Positions 27,043 through 36,257 of a stretch of 64,000 nt of DNA are shown in pieces. The translations under genes were made by a program, and so were the position numbers. Numbering within the stretch: position 1 is the stretch's first letter; each line of letters begins with the position of its first letter. Source of the stretch: Acetobacter fabarum (GTDB taxonomy: Bacteria; Pseudomonadota; Alphaproteobacteria; Acetobacterales; Acetobacteraceae); the NCBI RefSeq assembly GCF_011516925.1, contig NZ_WOTG01000002.1:186001-250000 (forward strand), in the 5' to 3' direction. Below the pieces are notes generated by a model that made no database searches, was not told where the DNA came from, and saw nothing but the letters and a program-made list of their open reading frames with translations.

Positions 27043-28272
27043 TTACCCCGCAAGACCGTGGTCCTGAAAGGGGGCGGTCTCATTTTTGGTGTGGAGGAAG
27101 GCAGGGGCCAGCCGGGTGCCCAGTAACTCGTCATAGACGCCCAGTGTTGCGTGCTGCATGGCCTCGGTTGTGTAGTGCGCCACAACTGCCTGCCGGGCGG
27201 CCGTGCCCATATGGGCGAGTGAGGCTGCCGGGGCGTTGAATACGGCCAACATGGCATCGGCCAGTGCCTCCACATTGTTGGGAGGAACAGACAGGCCGGT
27301 TACACCATTCTCCACCGTTTCCACCGCCGCCCCGTGGTGGGAGACAATAACCGGGCGGCACATGGCCTGTGCTTCCACCACAACACGGCCAAAGGGTTCG
27401 GGGCGGAGGGAGGGCACAAGCACCATGGTGGCCAGTGCCATGGCGGCGGGCATGTCCTCGCAGTGGCCGGCAAAGCGGATTCTGTCGTCCAGCCCAAGGC
27501 TGCTGGCCAGTTGGATGAGTTCCTGCACGTAGCGCCCGTCTGCCTTGTCGGACCCGGCAAACACGCAGTGCCACGGCTGGTCGGGCAGCCCGGCTTCCAG
27601 TTGCGCCAGTGCCTGCAGCACAAGGGTCTGCCCTTTCCAGCCAGTAAGCCTGCCGGGCATGAGAATAATGGCTGACCCTGCGGGAATGCCCCATTGCTCG
27701 GCAAGCTGGTGCATGCGCTGCCCGCTGACCGCATGGGGGCTGAACTGCCCTATATCCGCCCCGCGCGGAATAACCCGCAGGCGGGTGGCAGGTACATTGT
27801 AGTCCTTGTGGAGCATCCGCCCGATATGCGCGCTTATGGCAATAACCCGGTCCCCGCTGGCCAGCACGGAGTTATAGAGCTTTTTGCCCGGCATGGTGTT
27901 GGCATGCACGCCATGCCATGTGGTGACAAACGCGGTGCGGGTACGCCTGCACGCCATTCTGGCTGTCCAGGCGGGAATGCGGGAGCGGGCATGCACCAGA
28001 GCCACATTGTGCTGGCCCAGTATGCGGGCCAGTACACGGGCATTCTTCCAGACATGTGCGGGGTTGCGGCTGCCACATTCGGGGAGGGTAATATGCTCAG
28101 CCCCCAGACTCCGCAGCATGGGCACAAGGCGGCCACCGCTGCTGGCAACAAGGGCCTTGCCGCCGGCCTGAGTAATGGCCTGCGCCATTTCCAGCGTGCC
28201 GCGTTCAACCCCCCCCTGCTGCAGGGCAGGAAGAATTTGCAAAATAACAGGAGAGCTTAGAGAACTGGCCAT
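27043..28272 (-). CDS. Glycosyltransferase family 4 (GT-B fold)
   Basis: The protein has a GT-B layout: an N-terminal ILPALQQGGVERGTLEMA acceptor-side motif, VTTWHGVH, PRGADIGQFSP, then a C-terminal nucleotide-sugar domain with LMPGRLTGWKGQTLVLQAL and the E-x7-E motif in RPEPFGRVVVEAQAM. It probably adds a sugar to LPS or an exopolysaccharide; the donor and acceptor cannot be told. The start MASSLSS at 28272 has GGAG with four bases before ATG. The divergent gene at 28373 shares its promoter region. Confidence 0.9.
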   Translation of the reverse strand: MASSLSSPVILQILPALQQGGVERGTLEMAQAITQAGGKALVASSGGRLVPMLRSLGAEHITLPECGSRNPAHVWKNARVLARILGQHNVALVHARSRIPAWTARMACRRTRTAFVTTWHGVHANTMPGKKLYNSVLASGDRVIAISAHIGRMLHKDYNVPATRLRVIPRGADIGQFSPHAVSGQRMHQLAEQWGIPAGSAIILMPGRLTGWKGQTLVLQALAQLEAGLPDQPWHCVFAGSDKADGRYVQELIQLASSLGLDDRIRFAGHCEDMPAAMALATMVLVPSLRPEPFGRVVVEAQAMCRPVIVSHHGAAVETVENGVTGLSVPPNNVEALADAMLAVFNAPAASLAHMGTAARQAVVAHYTTEAMQHATLGVYDELLGTRLAPAFLHTKNETAPFQDHGLAG

Positions 28273-28372
28273 GGTGCTCCTATTATCACGCACAGGGGCA
28301 AAAGTGCCATATTCTGAACATGCTGGGGTCCGCGCTTGACCAGTATGGGCGAGAGTTTGCTATGGATGGTCT

Positions 28373-29200
28373 ATGAAAGCAGTTTTCTCTGCGCGTCGGT
28401 CCTTGCCCTGCATGCTGGCTGGCGCTGTTGTTCTGGCGGGAGCATCTTCGTTTGAAGATGTCGCACAGGCCCGCACGCAGCAGGCGTCGGGGGATAAAAA
28501 GCAGGTCTGGTCCGTGACCACCTGCATGGCCATGATCGGTGATGACCCCTACGGCGCGCGGGATTACGCGCTGGACTGGCTGCACCATGGCGGCGGGCGG
28601 GATGCCCGGCACTGCCACGCTCTGGCCCTGCTTGAAGCGGGGGATGAAGACGAATCCGCGCGTGAGCTGGATGAACTGGCCCACCAGACCGCACCCAAGG
28701 GGGATGTGCCGCCGCCAGCCCTGCGTGCAACTCTGGAGGATGAGGCCGCCGAGGCATGGCTTGCCGCCGGAGTGCCGGGCAAGGCGCAGGCCAGCGCGGA
28801 TTTTGGGCTGCTGGCCCAACCCCATGACCAGTCCTTACAAATTGCCCGGGCGCGCAGCGTGCTGGCCCAGAACCGGGCCGATCTGGCGGAGCAGGAACTT
28901 ACGGCCCTGATAGCCCACCAGCCCGGTGCCATGCCCGAAGCCTATGTTCTGCTGGCCGAGGCCGAGCGCAAGATGGGGCGGCTTGACCTTGCCATGCAGC
29001 ACGTTGCCCATGCTCTGGCTGTGGCGCCAGACAGTGCAGCCGCCCTGCTGGAGCGCGGGATTATTCGCGAACGCAAGGGCGATGCCACCGGTGCACAGCA
29101 GGACTGGCAGAAGGTGCTGGACCTCTCCCCCGATAGCCACGAGGCAGACATGGCCCGTCAGGATCTGGCCGTGATGGCGGCAGACCCCGATTCTCCATGA
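28373..29200 (+). CDS. Exported TPR-repeat protein
   Basis: A signal sequence (MKAVFSARRSLPCMLAGAVV, cleavage near AQA) precedes about 245 residues that form tetratricopeptide-like helix pairs, clearest at LAEAERKMGRLDLAMQHVAHAL and LLERGIIRERKGDATGAQQDW. These mediate protein contacts in the periplasm; no partner can be named. The stop overlaps the start of the next gene by four bases (ATGA), so it is co-translated with the GT9 glycosyltransferase. Confidence 0.82.
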   Translation: MKAVFSARRSLPCMLAGAVVLAGASSFEDVAQARTQQASGDKKQVWSVTTCMAMIGDDPYGARDYALDWLHHGGGRDARHCHALALLEAGDEDESARELDELAHQTAPKGDVPPPALRATLEDEAAEAWLAAGVPGKAQASADFGLLAQPHDQSLQIARARSVLAQNRADLAEQELTALIAHQPGAMPEAYVLLAEAERKMGRLDLAMQHVAHALAVAPDSAAALLERGIIRERKGDATGAQQDWQKVLDLSPDSHEADMARQDLAVMAADPDSP

Positions 29201-30123
29201 GCGGAGGGCCGGGGCTGGACCCGCAGCGTATTCTGGTTATCCGGCTAAGTGCGCTGGGGGATTTTGTGCAGAGTTTTGGCCCGTTCGAGGCCATAAGGCG
29301 CGCACACCCCAACGCCAGCATAACCCTGCTGACAACCCGCCCCTTTGTGGACCTGGCCCGCCTTGCCCCATGGTTTGACCGTGTGGAAGTGGACCACCGC
29401 CCCCGCTGGACCAACCTTGCCGGGCTACGCACCCTAAGGCGGCAGTTGCGCGGGTATGACCGGGTCTATGATTTGCAGACATCGGGGCGCACTGCGCGGT
29501 ATTTCTGGCTGGCGGGGCAGCCGGTGTGGTCCGGGCATGTGGGGCGTGCAGCCTTGCCCCACGCCAATCCGTGGCGGAACATCATGCACACACGCCCCCG
29601 CCAGCGTGACCAGTTGCGCATGGCGGGCGTTACCCCGGTGGATCGGCCCGACCTTGGCTGGCTGGTGGGCGGTGGGCCGCACCTGCCCCAGCCCTATGCC
29701 TTGCTGGTACCCGGTGCGGCCCCCCATCGCCCCGCCAAACGCTGGCCCGCGGGGCATTACGGCCAGTTGGCGGCCCAGATGGTAGCGCACGGCATAACCC
29801 CCGTTGTGGTTGGCAGTGCCGGGGAGCAGCCTCTGGCGGCACAGATCCTGCGGCATTGCCCGCAGGCGCTGGACCTGACAGGCCAGACCAGCCTGCCCGA
29901 CCTGGCGGGCCTTGCCGCACGGGCATGGGGGGCGGTGGGGAACGATACAGGCCCCATGCATCTGGCTGCCGAGGTTGGGTGCCGCTGCCTTGTCCTGTTT
30001 TCGCGTGACAGTACGCCTGCGCGCACAGCCCCTTTGGGGTATGCGCCGGGGCAGGTGGACGTGTTATGGGCGCGTGATCTTGCATTCCTTTCGGTGCAGA
30101 GGGTTGCAGCCGCGCTCTGGTAG
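29197..30123 (+). CDS. Glycosyltransferase family 9 (heptosyltransferase-like)
   Basis: The N-terminal RILVIRLSALGDFVQSFGPF, the LVPGAAPHRPAKRWP segment and GNDTGPMHLAAEVG define GT9 enzymes, which add heptose or related sugars to the LPS inner core on the cytoplasmic side. Which sugar is used is not visible. It follows the TPR gene with a four-base overlap and precedes thrS by 54 bases. Confidence 0.9.
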   Translation: MSGGPGLDPQRILVIRLSALGDFVQSFGPFEAIRRAHPNASITLLTTRPFVDLARLAPWFDRVEVDHRPRWTNLAGLRTLRRQLRGYDRVYDLQTSGRTARYFWLAGQPVWSGHVGRAALPHANPWRNIMHTRPRQRDQLRMAGVTPVDRPDLGWLVGGGPHLPQPYALLVPGAAPHRPAKRWPAGHYGQLAAQMVAHGITPVVVGSAGEQPLAAQILRHCPQALDLTGQTSLPDLAGLAARAWGAVGNDTGPMHLAAEVGCRCLVLFSRDSTPARTAPLGYAPGQVDVLWARDLAFLSVQRVAAALW

Positions 30124-30177
30124 CGCCATTAAACACTCTTTGCTTTTATTCTTCCTATCCTTTTGGAGCTTGCACCT

Positions 30178-32109
30178 ATGCCCGCTATCACCCTGCCCGA
30201 CGGTTCTGTTCGCAGTTTTGACGGGCCAGTTACGGGCACTACGGTGGCAGAGTCCATTGGTGCAGGACTGGCCAAGGCCGCTTTGGCCATGGAAGTAGAC
30301 GGCCAGCTCAGCGATATTCGCCAGACCATAAAAACCGATGCCAAGGTCCGCTTTATTACCAAAAAGGACCCGGAATCGCTCGAGCTGATCCGCCACGATG
30401 CCGCCCACGTGCTGGCCGAGGCCGTGCAGGAGCTGTTCCCCGGCACTCAGGTGACCATTGGCCCGTCCATTGAACACGGGTTCTATTACGATTTTTTCCG
30501 TGCCGAGCCGTTTACCCCCGAAGACTTTGCCGCCATCGAAGCCAAGATGAAGGAAATCGTGGCACGGGCCGAGCCGTTCGAGCGTGAAGTCTGGCCGCGT
30601 GATGCCGCCATTGCGTTTTTTGAAGAACGCGGCGAATCGTTCAAGGCCGAGCTGATCCGTGACCTGCCGGAAACGGAAGATATTTCCATCTACCGGCAGG
30701 GCCAGTGGCTGGACCTGTGCCGTGGCCCCCACCTGCGCACTACCAAGGATGTGGGAACCGCCTTCAAGCTGATGAAGGTCGCCGGCGCTTACTGGCGCGG
30801 GGACCACCGCAACCCCATGCTGACCCGCGTGTACGGCACCGCATGGCGCGACCAGAAGGAACTCGACGCCTATCTGCTCCAGCTTGAGGAAGCCGAAAAG
30901 CGTGACCACCGTCGCATCGGGCGGGAGATGGGGCTGTTCCATTTTCAGGAAGAGGCCGTCGGGCAGGTGTTCTGGCACGCCAAGGGCTGGCGCGTTTATT
31001 CCGTGTTGCAGGACTACATGCGCCGCGCACAGACCCGTCACGGGTACCAGGAAGTGCGCACTCCCCAGCTTGTGGACCGTGGTCTGTGGGAGGCATCGGG
31101 TCACTGGGACAAATACCGCCACCACATGTTTGTCGCCACGGTGGAGGATGAGGATAAAACCCTCGCCCTCAAACCCATGAACTGCCCGTGCCATGTGCAG
31201 ATTTTCCGCCATGGGCTGCGCTCCTACCGCGAGCTGCCGCTCCGCATGGCCGAGTTTGGCGCCTGCCATCGTTACGAACCCTCGGGCGCTCTGCATGGCC
31301 TGATGCGTGTGCGTGGCTTTACGCAGGATGATGCGCATATCTTCTGCACCGAGGACCAGATCGCGGCCGAGACCGTACAGTTTGTGAAGATGCTGCACGA
31401 AGTGTACCAGGACCTCGGGTTTGAGCACGTACGCGTCAAGTTTGCTGACCGCCCCGAACAGCGCGCAGGCAGCGAAGCGGTGTGGGACAAGGCCGAAGCC
31501 GCACTTAAGGAAGCCTGCACCGTTGCCGGGGTTGAGTACGAATATAACCCGGGTGAGGGGGCATTCTATGGTCCCAAGCTCGAATTCGTGCTGCGTGACG
31601 CCATTGGCCGCGACTGGCAGTGTGGCACCTTGCAGGTGGATCTTGTTCTGCCCGAACGGCTGGATGCCAGCTATGTGGGCGAGGACTCGGCCAAGCACCG
31701 CCCCGTTATGCTGCACCGCGCCATTCTGGGCTCGTTCGAGCGGTTCCTCGGGATTCTGATCGAGCAGCACGCCGGGCGCTTCCCGCTGTGGCTGGCACCT
31801 GTTCAGGTGGTTGTGGCCTCCATTGTCAGCGATGCCGCACCCTATGCGCAGGACGTTGCCGCGGCCCTGCGTAATGCCGGGCTGGTGGCCGAGGCGGATG
31901 TCCGTAACGACAAGATCAACGCCAAGGTCCGTGAGCATAGCGTAGGCCGCGTACCGGTTATTCTGGTCGTCGGGCGGCGCGAGGCGGAGGAAGGCACTGT
32001 GGCCATGCGCCGCCTTGGCTCGCAGGCGCAGGAGGTGCTAACGCTGGATCAGGCCATTGCTGCACTCAGCCACGAAGCGACACCACCTGACCTGCGCAAA
32101 AAGGCGTGA
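30178..32109 (+). CDS. thrS: Threonine--tRNA ligase
   Basis: The 643-residue enzyme has an N-terminal TGS domain ([17 protein letters not shown]), an editing domain with [11 protein letters not shown] and CRGPHL, and a class II core with [21 protein letters not shown] (zinc Cys), [13 protein letters not shown], and [12 protein letters not shown] carrying a zinc His-like block. The start at 30178 (MPAITLPDG) has GGAG nine bases upstream; a frame from 30163 adds five unconserved residues. It is followed by infC. Confidence 0.97.
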   Translation: MPAITLPDGSVRSFDGPVTGTTVAESIGAGLAKAALAMEVDGQLSDIRQTIKTDAKVRFITKKDPESLELIRHDAAHVLAEAVQELFPGTQVTIGPSIEHGFYYDFFRAEPFTPEDFAAIEAKMKEIVARAEPFEREVWPRDAAIAFFEERGESFKAELIRDLPETEDISIYRQGQWLDLCRGPHLRTTKDVGTAFKLMKVAGAYWRGDHRNPMLTRVYGTAWRDQKELDAYLLQLEEAEKRDHRRIGREMGLFHFQEEAVGQVFWHAKGWRVYSVLQDYMRRAQTRHGYQEVRTPQLVDRGLWEASGHWDKYRHHMFVATVEDEDKTLALKPMNCPCHVQIFRHGLRSYRELPLRMAEFGACHRYEPSGALHGLMRVRGFTQDDAHIFCTEDQIAAETVQFVKMLHEVYQDLGFEHVRVKFADRPEQRAGSEAVWDKAEAALKEACTVAGVEYEYNPGEGAFYGPKLEFVLRDAIGRDWQCGTLQVDLVLPERLDASYVGEDSAKHRPVMLHRAILGSFERFLGILIEQHAGRFPLWLAPVQVVVASIVSDAAPYAQDVAAALRNAGLVAEADVRNDKINAKVREHSVGRVPVILVVGRREAEEGTVAMRRLGSQAQEVLTLDQAIAALSHEATPPDLRKKA

Positions 32110-32209
32110 AGCAGGCCGGGTTTTTGTGGCAATGCTGCAATGCCCCTGATTTATTGCATGGACCGCTTGATAAACAGCGGAGAATTGCGCACATACTAAC
32201 CGCAGGCGG

Positions 32210-32241
32210 AGCACCGGGTAACGGTGCTTCTGTTTGTTTTT
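32210..32241 (+). terminator. Intrinsic terminator or attenuator in the infC leader
   Basis: AGCACCG-GGTAA-CGGTGCT forms a seven-pair stem with a five-base loop followed by a T-rich tail (TCTGTTTGTTTTT). It ends 12 bases before the infC ribosome binding site, so it either ends the thrS transcript or attenuates infC. Confidence 0.65.
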
Positions 32242-32264
32242 GAAATGTATTACAGGAGCCGACC

Positions 32265-32801
32265 ATAGTCAGATCCCCTTACCCCGCGGCACCCAGCAAA
32301 GAAGGGCCGCGCGTGAATGAAGAAATTCGTGTGCCGCAGGTTCGCCTGATTGATGAAACAGGCGAAATGGCGGGCGTTATGTCCGTGCGTGATGCGCTTG
32401 CCCGCGCCTATGGCGTTGGGCTGGACCTGCTGGAAATAAGCCCCAATGCTGAGCCGCCGGTAGTAAAGATTCTTGACTACGGCAAGTTCAAGTACGAGCA
32501 GCAGAAAAAGCGCAACGAAGCCAAGAAAAAACAGAAAGTTATTGAAATCAAGGAAGTCAAGGTTCGTCCGAATATCGACGAAAATGACTACCAGGTTAAG
32601 ATGCGCTCTGTGAAAAGCTTTATTGGCGACGGGGATAAGGTCAAGGTCACACTGCGTTTCCGTGGGCGCGAAATGGCGCATCAGGAACTGGGGATCAAGG
32701 TCCTGGAACGGATTCGGACAGAGATTGATGAACTGGCCAAGGTTGAGCAGATGCCTCGCCTTGAAAACCGCCAGATGATTATGGTGCTGGCACCGCGCTA
32801 A
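32265..32801 (+). CDS. infC: Translation initiation factor IF-3, with a likely AUA start codon
   Basis: IF-3 binds the 30S subunit and rejects wrong start codons. The body is standard: [38 protein letters not shown], then [11 protein letters not shown] and RQMIMVLAP. No ATG, GTG or TTG exists in frame before the GTG at 32313. The conserved [10 protein letters not shown] lead-in of alphaproteobacterial IF-3 lies upstream of that GTG, so translation must begin earlier. The best candidate is ATA at 32265, six bases after a perfect AGGAG (32254-32258); an in-frame stop lies at 32241-32243. E. coli infC also uses a rare start (AUU), by which IF-3 regulates itself. If GTG is the start, the protein is 16 residues shorter. 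Confidence 0.92.
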   Translation: MVRSPYPAAPSKEGPRVNEEIRVPQVRLIDETGEMAGVMSVRDALARAYGVGLDLLEISPNAEPPVVKILDYGKFKYEQQKKRNEAKKKQKVIEIKEVKVRPNIDENDYQVKMRSVKSFIGDGDKVKVTLRFRGREMAHQELGIKVLERIRTEIDELAKVEQMPRLENRQMIMVLAPR

Positions 32802-32830
32802 GCATTTTTCTGTCTGGACTGGTTATAAAA

Positions 32831-32864
32831 AACCGCCCGGGGTTGGCCCCCGGGCGGTTTTTTG
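32831..32864. terminator. Strong bidirectional terminator between infC and the SIMPL gene
   Basis: AACCGCCCGGGG (32831-32842) pairs with CCCCGGGCGGTT (32848-32859) across a five-base loop, and T6 follows on the plus strand with A6 before it. It suits both the plus-strand infC transcript and the converging minus-strand SIMPL operon. Confidence 0.92.
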
Positions 32865-32948
32865 TGCGTGCATTCTTCTATGCAGCGTTTACGCGCCCTG
32901 GCTTTGGGGCGCAGCTTACCACTATGATACCCGACCCCAGAGGTCTGC

Positions 32949-33680
32949 TCAGGGTTCCAGAAGAACGGTTGCCCGCAGGTCCGCGCGCACGGTCTGGGTT
33001 TCCGCCGTGCTGGAGGGGCTGGCATCGAGCGAATCGTTTGCCGCACCGGCAACAGCGGCCCGGAGCATAATGGGCATAGGGTGGGGGTAGCCCTGATCAG
33101 AAACACTGATCTGCGTAAACCGGGCTACGTGGAGGCCAAGGGTCTGCGCAAGTGTATCGGCCTGTTTTTTAAGCTCGATAATGGCTTTTTTCTCGGCTTC
33201 CAGAAACAGGCTCTGGCGTTTTTCGTCCGAAAGTGACCAGTCCAGCCCTTCCAGAATAAGCCCCTTGGCTTGCAGTTGCCCGGCCAGTGGCAGCAGGTTT
33301 TTGCCATCTGTGGCAGAAAAGCTCAGGGTCTGGCTGGCAGTCCAGTAGGGGGAGGCTTTTTCGGGCCGTGTCTCGTACACCGAATACTGGAGGACGGCGG
33401 CTTTGATGTCGGCATTTTTGGCGGCTTCATCCGTGGCTTTTTTGACCACAGCATTGACGCCCCCTTGGGCGGAGGCCGCATTCTTGTTCTGGCTTTCTGC
33501 CCTGAAGCGCGCACTCAGCTTGTCTGGTGCCGCCTCTGTGGTGCCCGTGGCATGGATTTCCAGTCGGGTATAAGGCTCTTTGTTGTCCTCGGCATGGGCG
33601 GCAGGCGTGTGGGCCAGCACGGCCATGCCCGAAGCCAGAGCCACAAGACCCATGGATTTGAAAGATGGGAGGAGAGTCAC
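32949..33680 (-). CDS. SIMPL (DUF541) domain exported protein
   Basis: After a signal peptide (GLVALASGMAVLAHTPAAHA) the protein has a SIMPL/DUF541 domain: LEIHATGTTEAAPDKLSARFR at the start of the mature region, then EKKAIIELKKQADTLAQTLGL near the centre and TVRADLRATVLLEP at the end. Homologues are periplasmic or outer-membrane associated and have been linked to oxidative-stress and surface roles; the mechanism is unknown. The start is GTG at 33680, with AGGAG seven bases upstream, and it overlaps the preceding gene by four bases (GTGA). Confidence 0.85.
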   Translation of the reverse strand: MTLLPSFKSMGLVALASGMAVLAHTPAAHAEDNKEPYTRLEIHATGTTEAAPDKLSARFRAESQNKNAASAQGGVNAVVKKATDEAAKNADIKAAVLQYSVYETRPEKASPYWTASQTLSFSATDGKNLLPLAGQLQAKGLILEGLDWSLSDEKRQSLFLEAEKKAIIELKKQADTLAQTLGLHVARFTQISVSDQGYPHPMPIMLRAAVAGAANDSLDASPSSTAETQTVRADLRATVLLEP

Positions 33681-34021
33681 GATGGTGCTCCTTCTGCATT
33701 CAGTAGGGCGCGGCGCAAGCGCACCAGTCCGGGGCGGACATGCCCGTTTTCGCAAAGGTTTATGCCTTCCGCCTTCAGGCTGGAGACGGAGGCAGAAGAC
33801 TTCGTGGCTGAATATGAATCTATCAAATGGGCAAGTTCAAGGCAGAAGGACAGACTGTCAGACGTAACAACAACTGGGGTGGATAATCTGGGAGCGGGAA
33901 AAAAGTGCCAGCCAAACGGCAGCGATGTTGGCAGGTGCGTGTTACTGGCAAGGGTGACGGAACCGCCCGTAATAACGCACGCCAAAGCTAATGACAGAAC
34001 AAGGGGTAAGCGGAAATTCAT
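33677..34021 (-). CDS. Small exported protein of unknown function
   Basis: This 114-residue protein has a signal peptide (NFRLPLVLSLALACVITGGS) and a mature part of about 90 residues containing two cysteines (LSFCLEL and GINLCENG) that could form a disulfide, and a basic helix VRPGLVRLRRALL. Its stop overlaps the SIMPL start, so the two are co-translated and probably work together in the envelope. I know of no function. A palindrome and a -10-like TATAAT lie just upstream. Confidence 0.75.
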   Translation of the reverse strand: MNFRLPLVLSLALACVITGGSVTLASNTHLPTSLPFGWHFFPAPRLSTPVVVTSDSLSFCLELAHLIDSYSATKSSASVSSLKAEGINLCENGHVRPGLVRLRRALLNAEGAPS

Positions 34022-34078
34022 AGAGACACTAAGAGACGCAATTGCATGTTATTTCAACAAAACTATCCACCAAAAACG

Positions 34079-34098
34079 ATCTATTAACGTTAATAGAT
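34079..34098. promoter_or_regulatory. Perfect 20-bp palindrome, candidate operator of the SIMPL operon
   Basis: The half site ATCTATTAAC at 34079-34088 is followed immediately by its exact reverse complement to 34098. It lies 58 bases before the start of the small exported gene and about 10 bases downstream of TATAAT (34109-34114 on the minus strand), the position of a repressor operator. Dimeric helix-turn-helix regulators bind such sites. Confidence 0.65.
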
Positions 34099-34108
34099 TT
34101 ACGTCATC

Positions 34109-34114
34109 ATTATA
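34109..34114 (-). promoter_or_regulatory. Candidate -10 box of the small exported protein/SIMPL operon
   Basis: TATAAT reads on the minus strand here, in an AT-rich 100-base stretch. No good -35 hexamer is visible at 16-18 bases upstream, so it may depend on an activator or an extended -10. Confidence 0.45.
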
Positions 34115-34128
34115 ATATTACGTATAGT

Positions 34129-35571
34129 TTAGGTTTTATCTGGATAATCATGTATTGCGGGCACATCTATAGTCACCGCAAGGCCGGGGTTGTTGTGCGA
34201 CAAACGCAATGTGCCGCCATGCAGTTCCACAATGGCTTGCACAAGGGATAAACCCAGCCCCGAACCGGGGGTATGGCGTGCCCGCTCTGCCCGAAAGAAG
34301 CGTTCCGATGCCCGGGCAAGGTCTGCTTCGTTCATGCCAATGCCCCTGTCCACCACCATAATGCGGATGGTGCCTGACTGCTCACGCTCCGTAGCGGGCG
34401 GGGCGGGAATGTGCCACGCGCTCAGGCTTATGGCCCCTTGTGGGGGGGAGAATTTGATGGCGTTGTCCAGAATATTGGCCAAAGCCTGCTGGAACATGGC
34501 CTGATCCCCCCAGAATGGCAGGTGGGGAGGCAAATCTGTCCGTAATTTAAGGCCGTGGTCATCTGCTACGGCTTCATACAATTCCGTAATGTCGCGCAAG
34601 GTGGTGGCCAGATCGAATATGGCAAAGGCCGAGCGGCGTGTACCTGCCTCAATCTGGGCAATGCGCAGCAGGGCTTCGCAAATGCCGGTCACGTTATCCA
34701 GATTGACCACGGCCTGATCTATGGCTGCACGGAGAGCCTGCTCGCTTGTGGCGGAACGGGAGGCATCTTCTAGTTCGGCACGGGCACGGGCAATGGGGGT
34801 GCGCAGGTCATGGGCAATGGAGTTGGAAACCTGTTTGACCCCATCCATCAGCCGGGTAATGCGGTCGAGTATCTGGTTGATGGTCAGGGCCACATCGTCC
34901 AGTTCGTCCCCCATGCCGGATACGGGAATCCGGCGGGACATATCGCCCTGCGTAATGGCCAGGGTTGTACGGTTGATGGAGTGGATGATCCGCCGGAACA
35001 GGATGCGCACAACCCAGCCCCCGCCAATGGCCAGCAACCCGACCATAAGGCAGGTCCAGACCATGGCATCGGTGAGCATGCGCTGGATCTGGGTGCGTTC
35101 GCTAATATCGCGCCCGATGAGCAGAAGGTAATCGCCTTGCAACGTCCATACGCGGACCTGCGCAAGGTTGAGTTGCCCATCACGGAGCACGGGCAGGGTC
35201 TGCCAGATCTGGGTAGGGTCGAGCCGTACGGGCCAGTGGGCCAGATTGCCAGCCAGTAGTTTGCCGTCCGGCGCGCTCAGCAGGTACAGGGCGTTGTCGT
35301 CTATATCCTGCGCCAGACGGTTGCTGATCAGGTTTTCCAGCCCCAGAATACCGTCATGCCGCCATTCCGTCAGCAGGGCATGGGCATCAAGCGCAATGGA
35401 GTGGCGTACGCGCTGTTCCAGTAGGCCAATGGTGCCCCACCATACAAACGACAGGAACAGTATGGCGGAGCTGATAAACAGAACACTGTAAACAAGACCA
35501 AAACGCAGGCTGACGGATTGTATGCGGACCTTGCGTAAAATGGTCTGCATAAATCGGCCTGGTCCGGTCAT
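34129..35571 (-). CDS. Sensor histidine kinase of an OmpR-type two-component system
   Basis: The 480-residue protein has two transmembrane segments (about residues 25-48 and 168-192) flanking a periplasmic sensor region of about 110 residues, a HAMP segment, and a HisKA domain with the phospho-acceptor His254 (SNSIAHDLRTPIARA). The ATPase domain has N box NILDNAIKFS, VVDRGIGM and GSGLGLSLVQ. Its start overlaps the response regulator stop by four bases. The signal sensed is unknown. Confidence 0.93.
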   Translation of the reverse strand: MTGPGRFMQTILRKVRIQSVSLRFGLVYSVLFISSAILFLSFVWWGTIGLLEQRVRHSIALDAHALLTEWRHDGILGLENLISNRLAQDIDDNALYLLSAPDGKLLAGNLAHWPVRLDPTQIWQTLPVLRDGQLNLAQVRVWTLQGDYLLLIGRDISERTQIQRMLTDAMVWTCLMVGLLAIGGGWVVRILFRRIIHSINRTTLAITQGDMSRRIPVSGMGDELDDVALTINQILDRITRLMDGVKQVSNSIAHDLRTPIARARAELEDASRSATSEQALRAAIDQAVVNLDNVTGICEALLRIAQIEAGTRRSAFAIFDLATTLRDITELYEAVADDHGLKLRTDLPPHLPFWGDQAMFQQALANILDNAIKFSPPQGAISLSAWHIPAPPATEREQSGTIRIMVVDRGIGMNEADLARASERFFRAERARHTPGSGLGLSLVQAIVELHGGTLRLSHNNPGLAVTIDVPAIHDYPDKT

Positions 35572-36245
35572 TCTTGCAGCATGTACCCGGCGTTGCGCAC
35601 GGTATGCACCAGCGCGTGCTCAAAAGGTTTGTCTATTTTCTGACGCAGGCGGGAGATGTGGACGTCAATCACGTTGGTCTGCGGGTCAAAGTGGTAGTCC
35701 CACACGCCTTCAAGCAGCATGGTGCGGGTTACGACCTGCCCGGTGTGACGCATTAAAAATTCCAGCAGCCGGAACTCGCGCGGTTGCAGGTCTATTTTCT
35801 GCCCACCCCGGCGCACAGCGCGGGAGAGCAGGTCTATTTCCAGATCGCCCACGCTCAGTTTGGTCAGGGGCTGGGCCTCGTTGCGGTTGCGCCGCACAAG
35901 GGCTTCCAGTCGGGCCTGTAGCTCGGAAAAGGAGAAGGGCTTGCTTACGTAGTCATCCCCACCCGCTTTAAGCCCGGCGACTTTCTCGTCCACATCCGCC
36001 AGAGCGGACAGCAGGAGAACGGGGGTTAAGTTCCCTTCACGGCGCAGGGTTTCCAGAATATGGAGCCCCTCCACCCCACCGGGGAGCATACGGTCGAGGA
36101 TGATGACATCGAACTTATCCTGGCAGGCAAGGGAGAGCCCCTGCTTGCCGTCTGCCGCCTGTTCCACCAGATGACCTGCTTCGGACAGACCCTTGGCAAC
36201 AAAGTTACGGACCGTTTGATCATCTTCTATTAGAAGAACACGCAT
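35568..36245 (-). CDS. OmpR/PhoB-family response regulator
   Basis: A receiver domain with acidic pocket EDD and phospho-acceptor Asp51 (VIILDRMLP), conserved Thr/Ser and Lys (LLLSALA, KPFS), is joined to a winged-helix domain (LQPREFRLLEFLMRHTGQVVTRTMLLEGVW, then VIDVHISRLRQKID). It should bind DNA as a dimer at direct repeats. It is transcribed with the kinase, and its targets may include the downstream SIMPL operon (inference). Confidence 0.95.
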   Translation of the reverse strand: MRVLLIEDDQTVRNFVAKGLSEAGHLVEQAADGKQGLSLACQDKFDVIILDRMLPGGVEGLHILETLRREGNLTPVLLLSALADVDEKVAGLKAGGDDYVSKPFSFSELQARLEALVRRNRNEAQPLTKLSVGDLEIDLLSRAVRRGGQKIDLQPREFRLLEFLMRHTGQVVTRTMLLEGVWDYHFDPQTNVIDVHISRLRQKIDKPFEHALVHTVRNAGYMLQE

Positions 36246-36257
36246 AGACAGACCTCA

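Noticed and set aside
30064..31938. Minus-strand open frame of 624 codons opposite thrS
   Set aside because: It is a shadow of a clearly coding gene on the plus strand.
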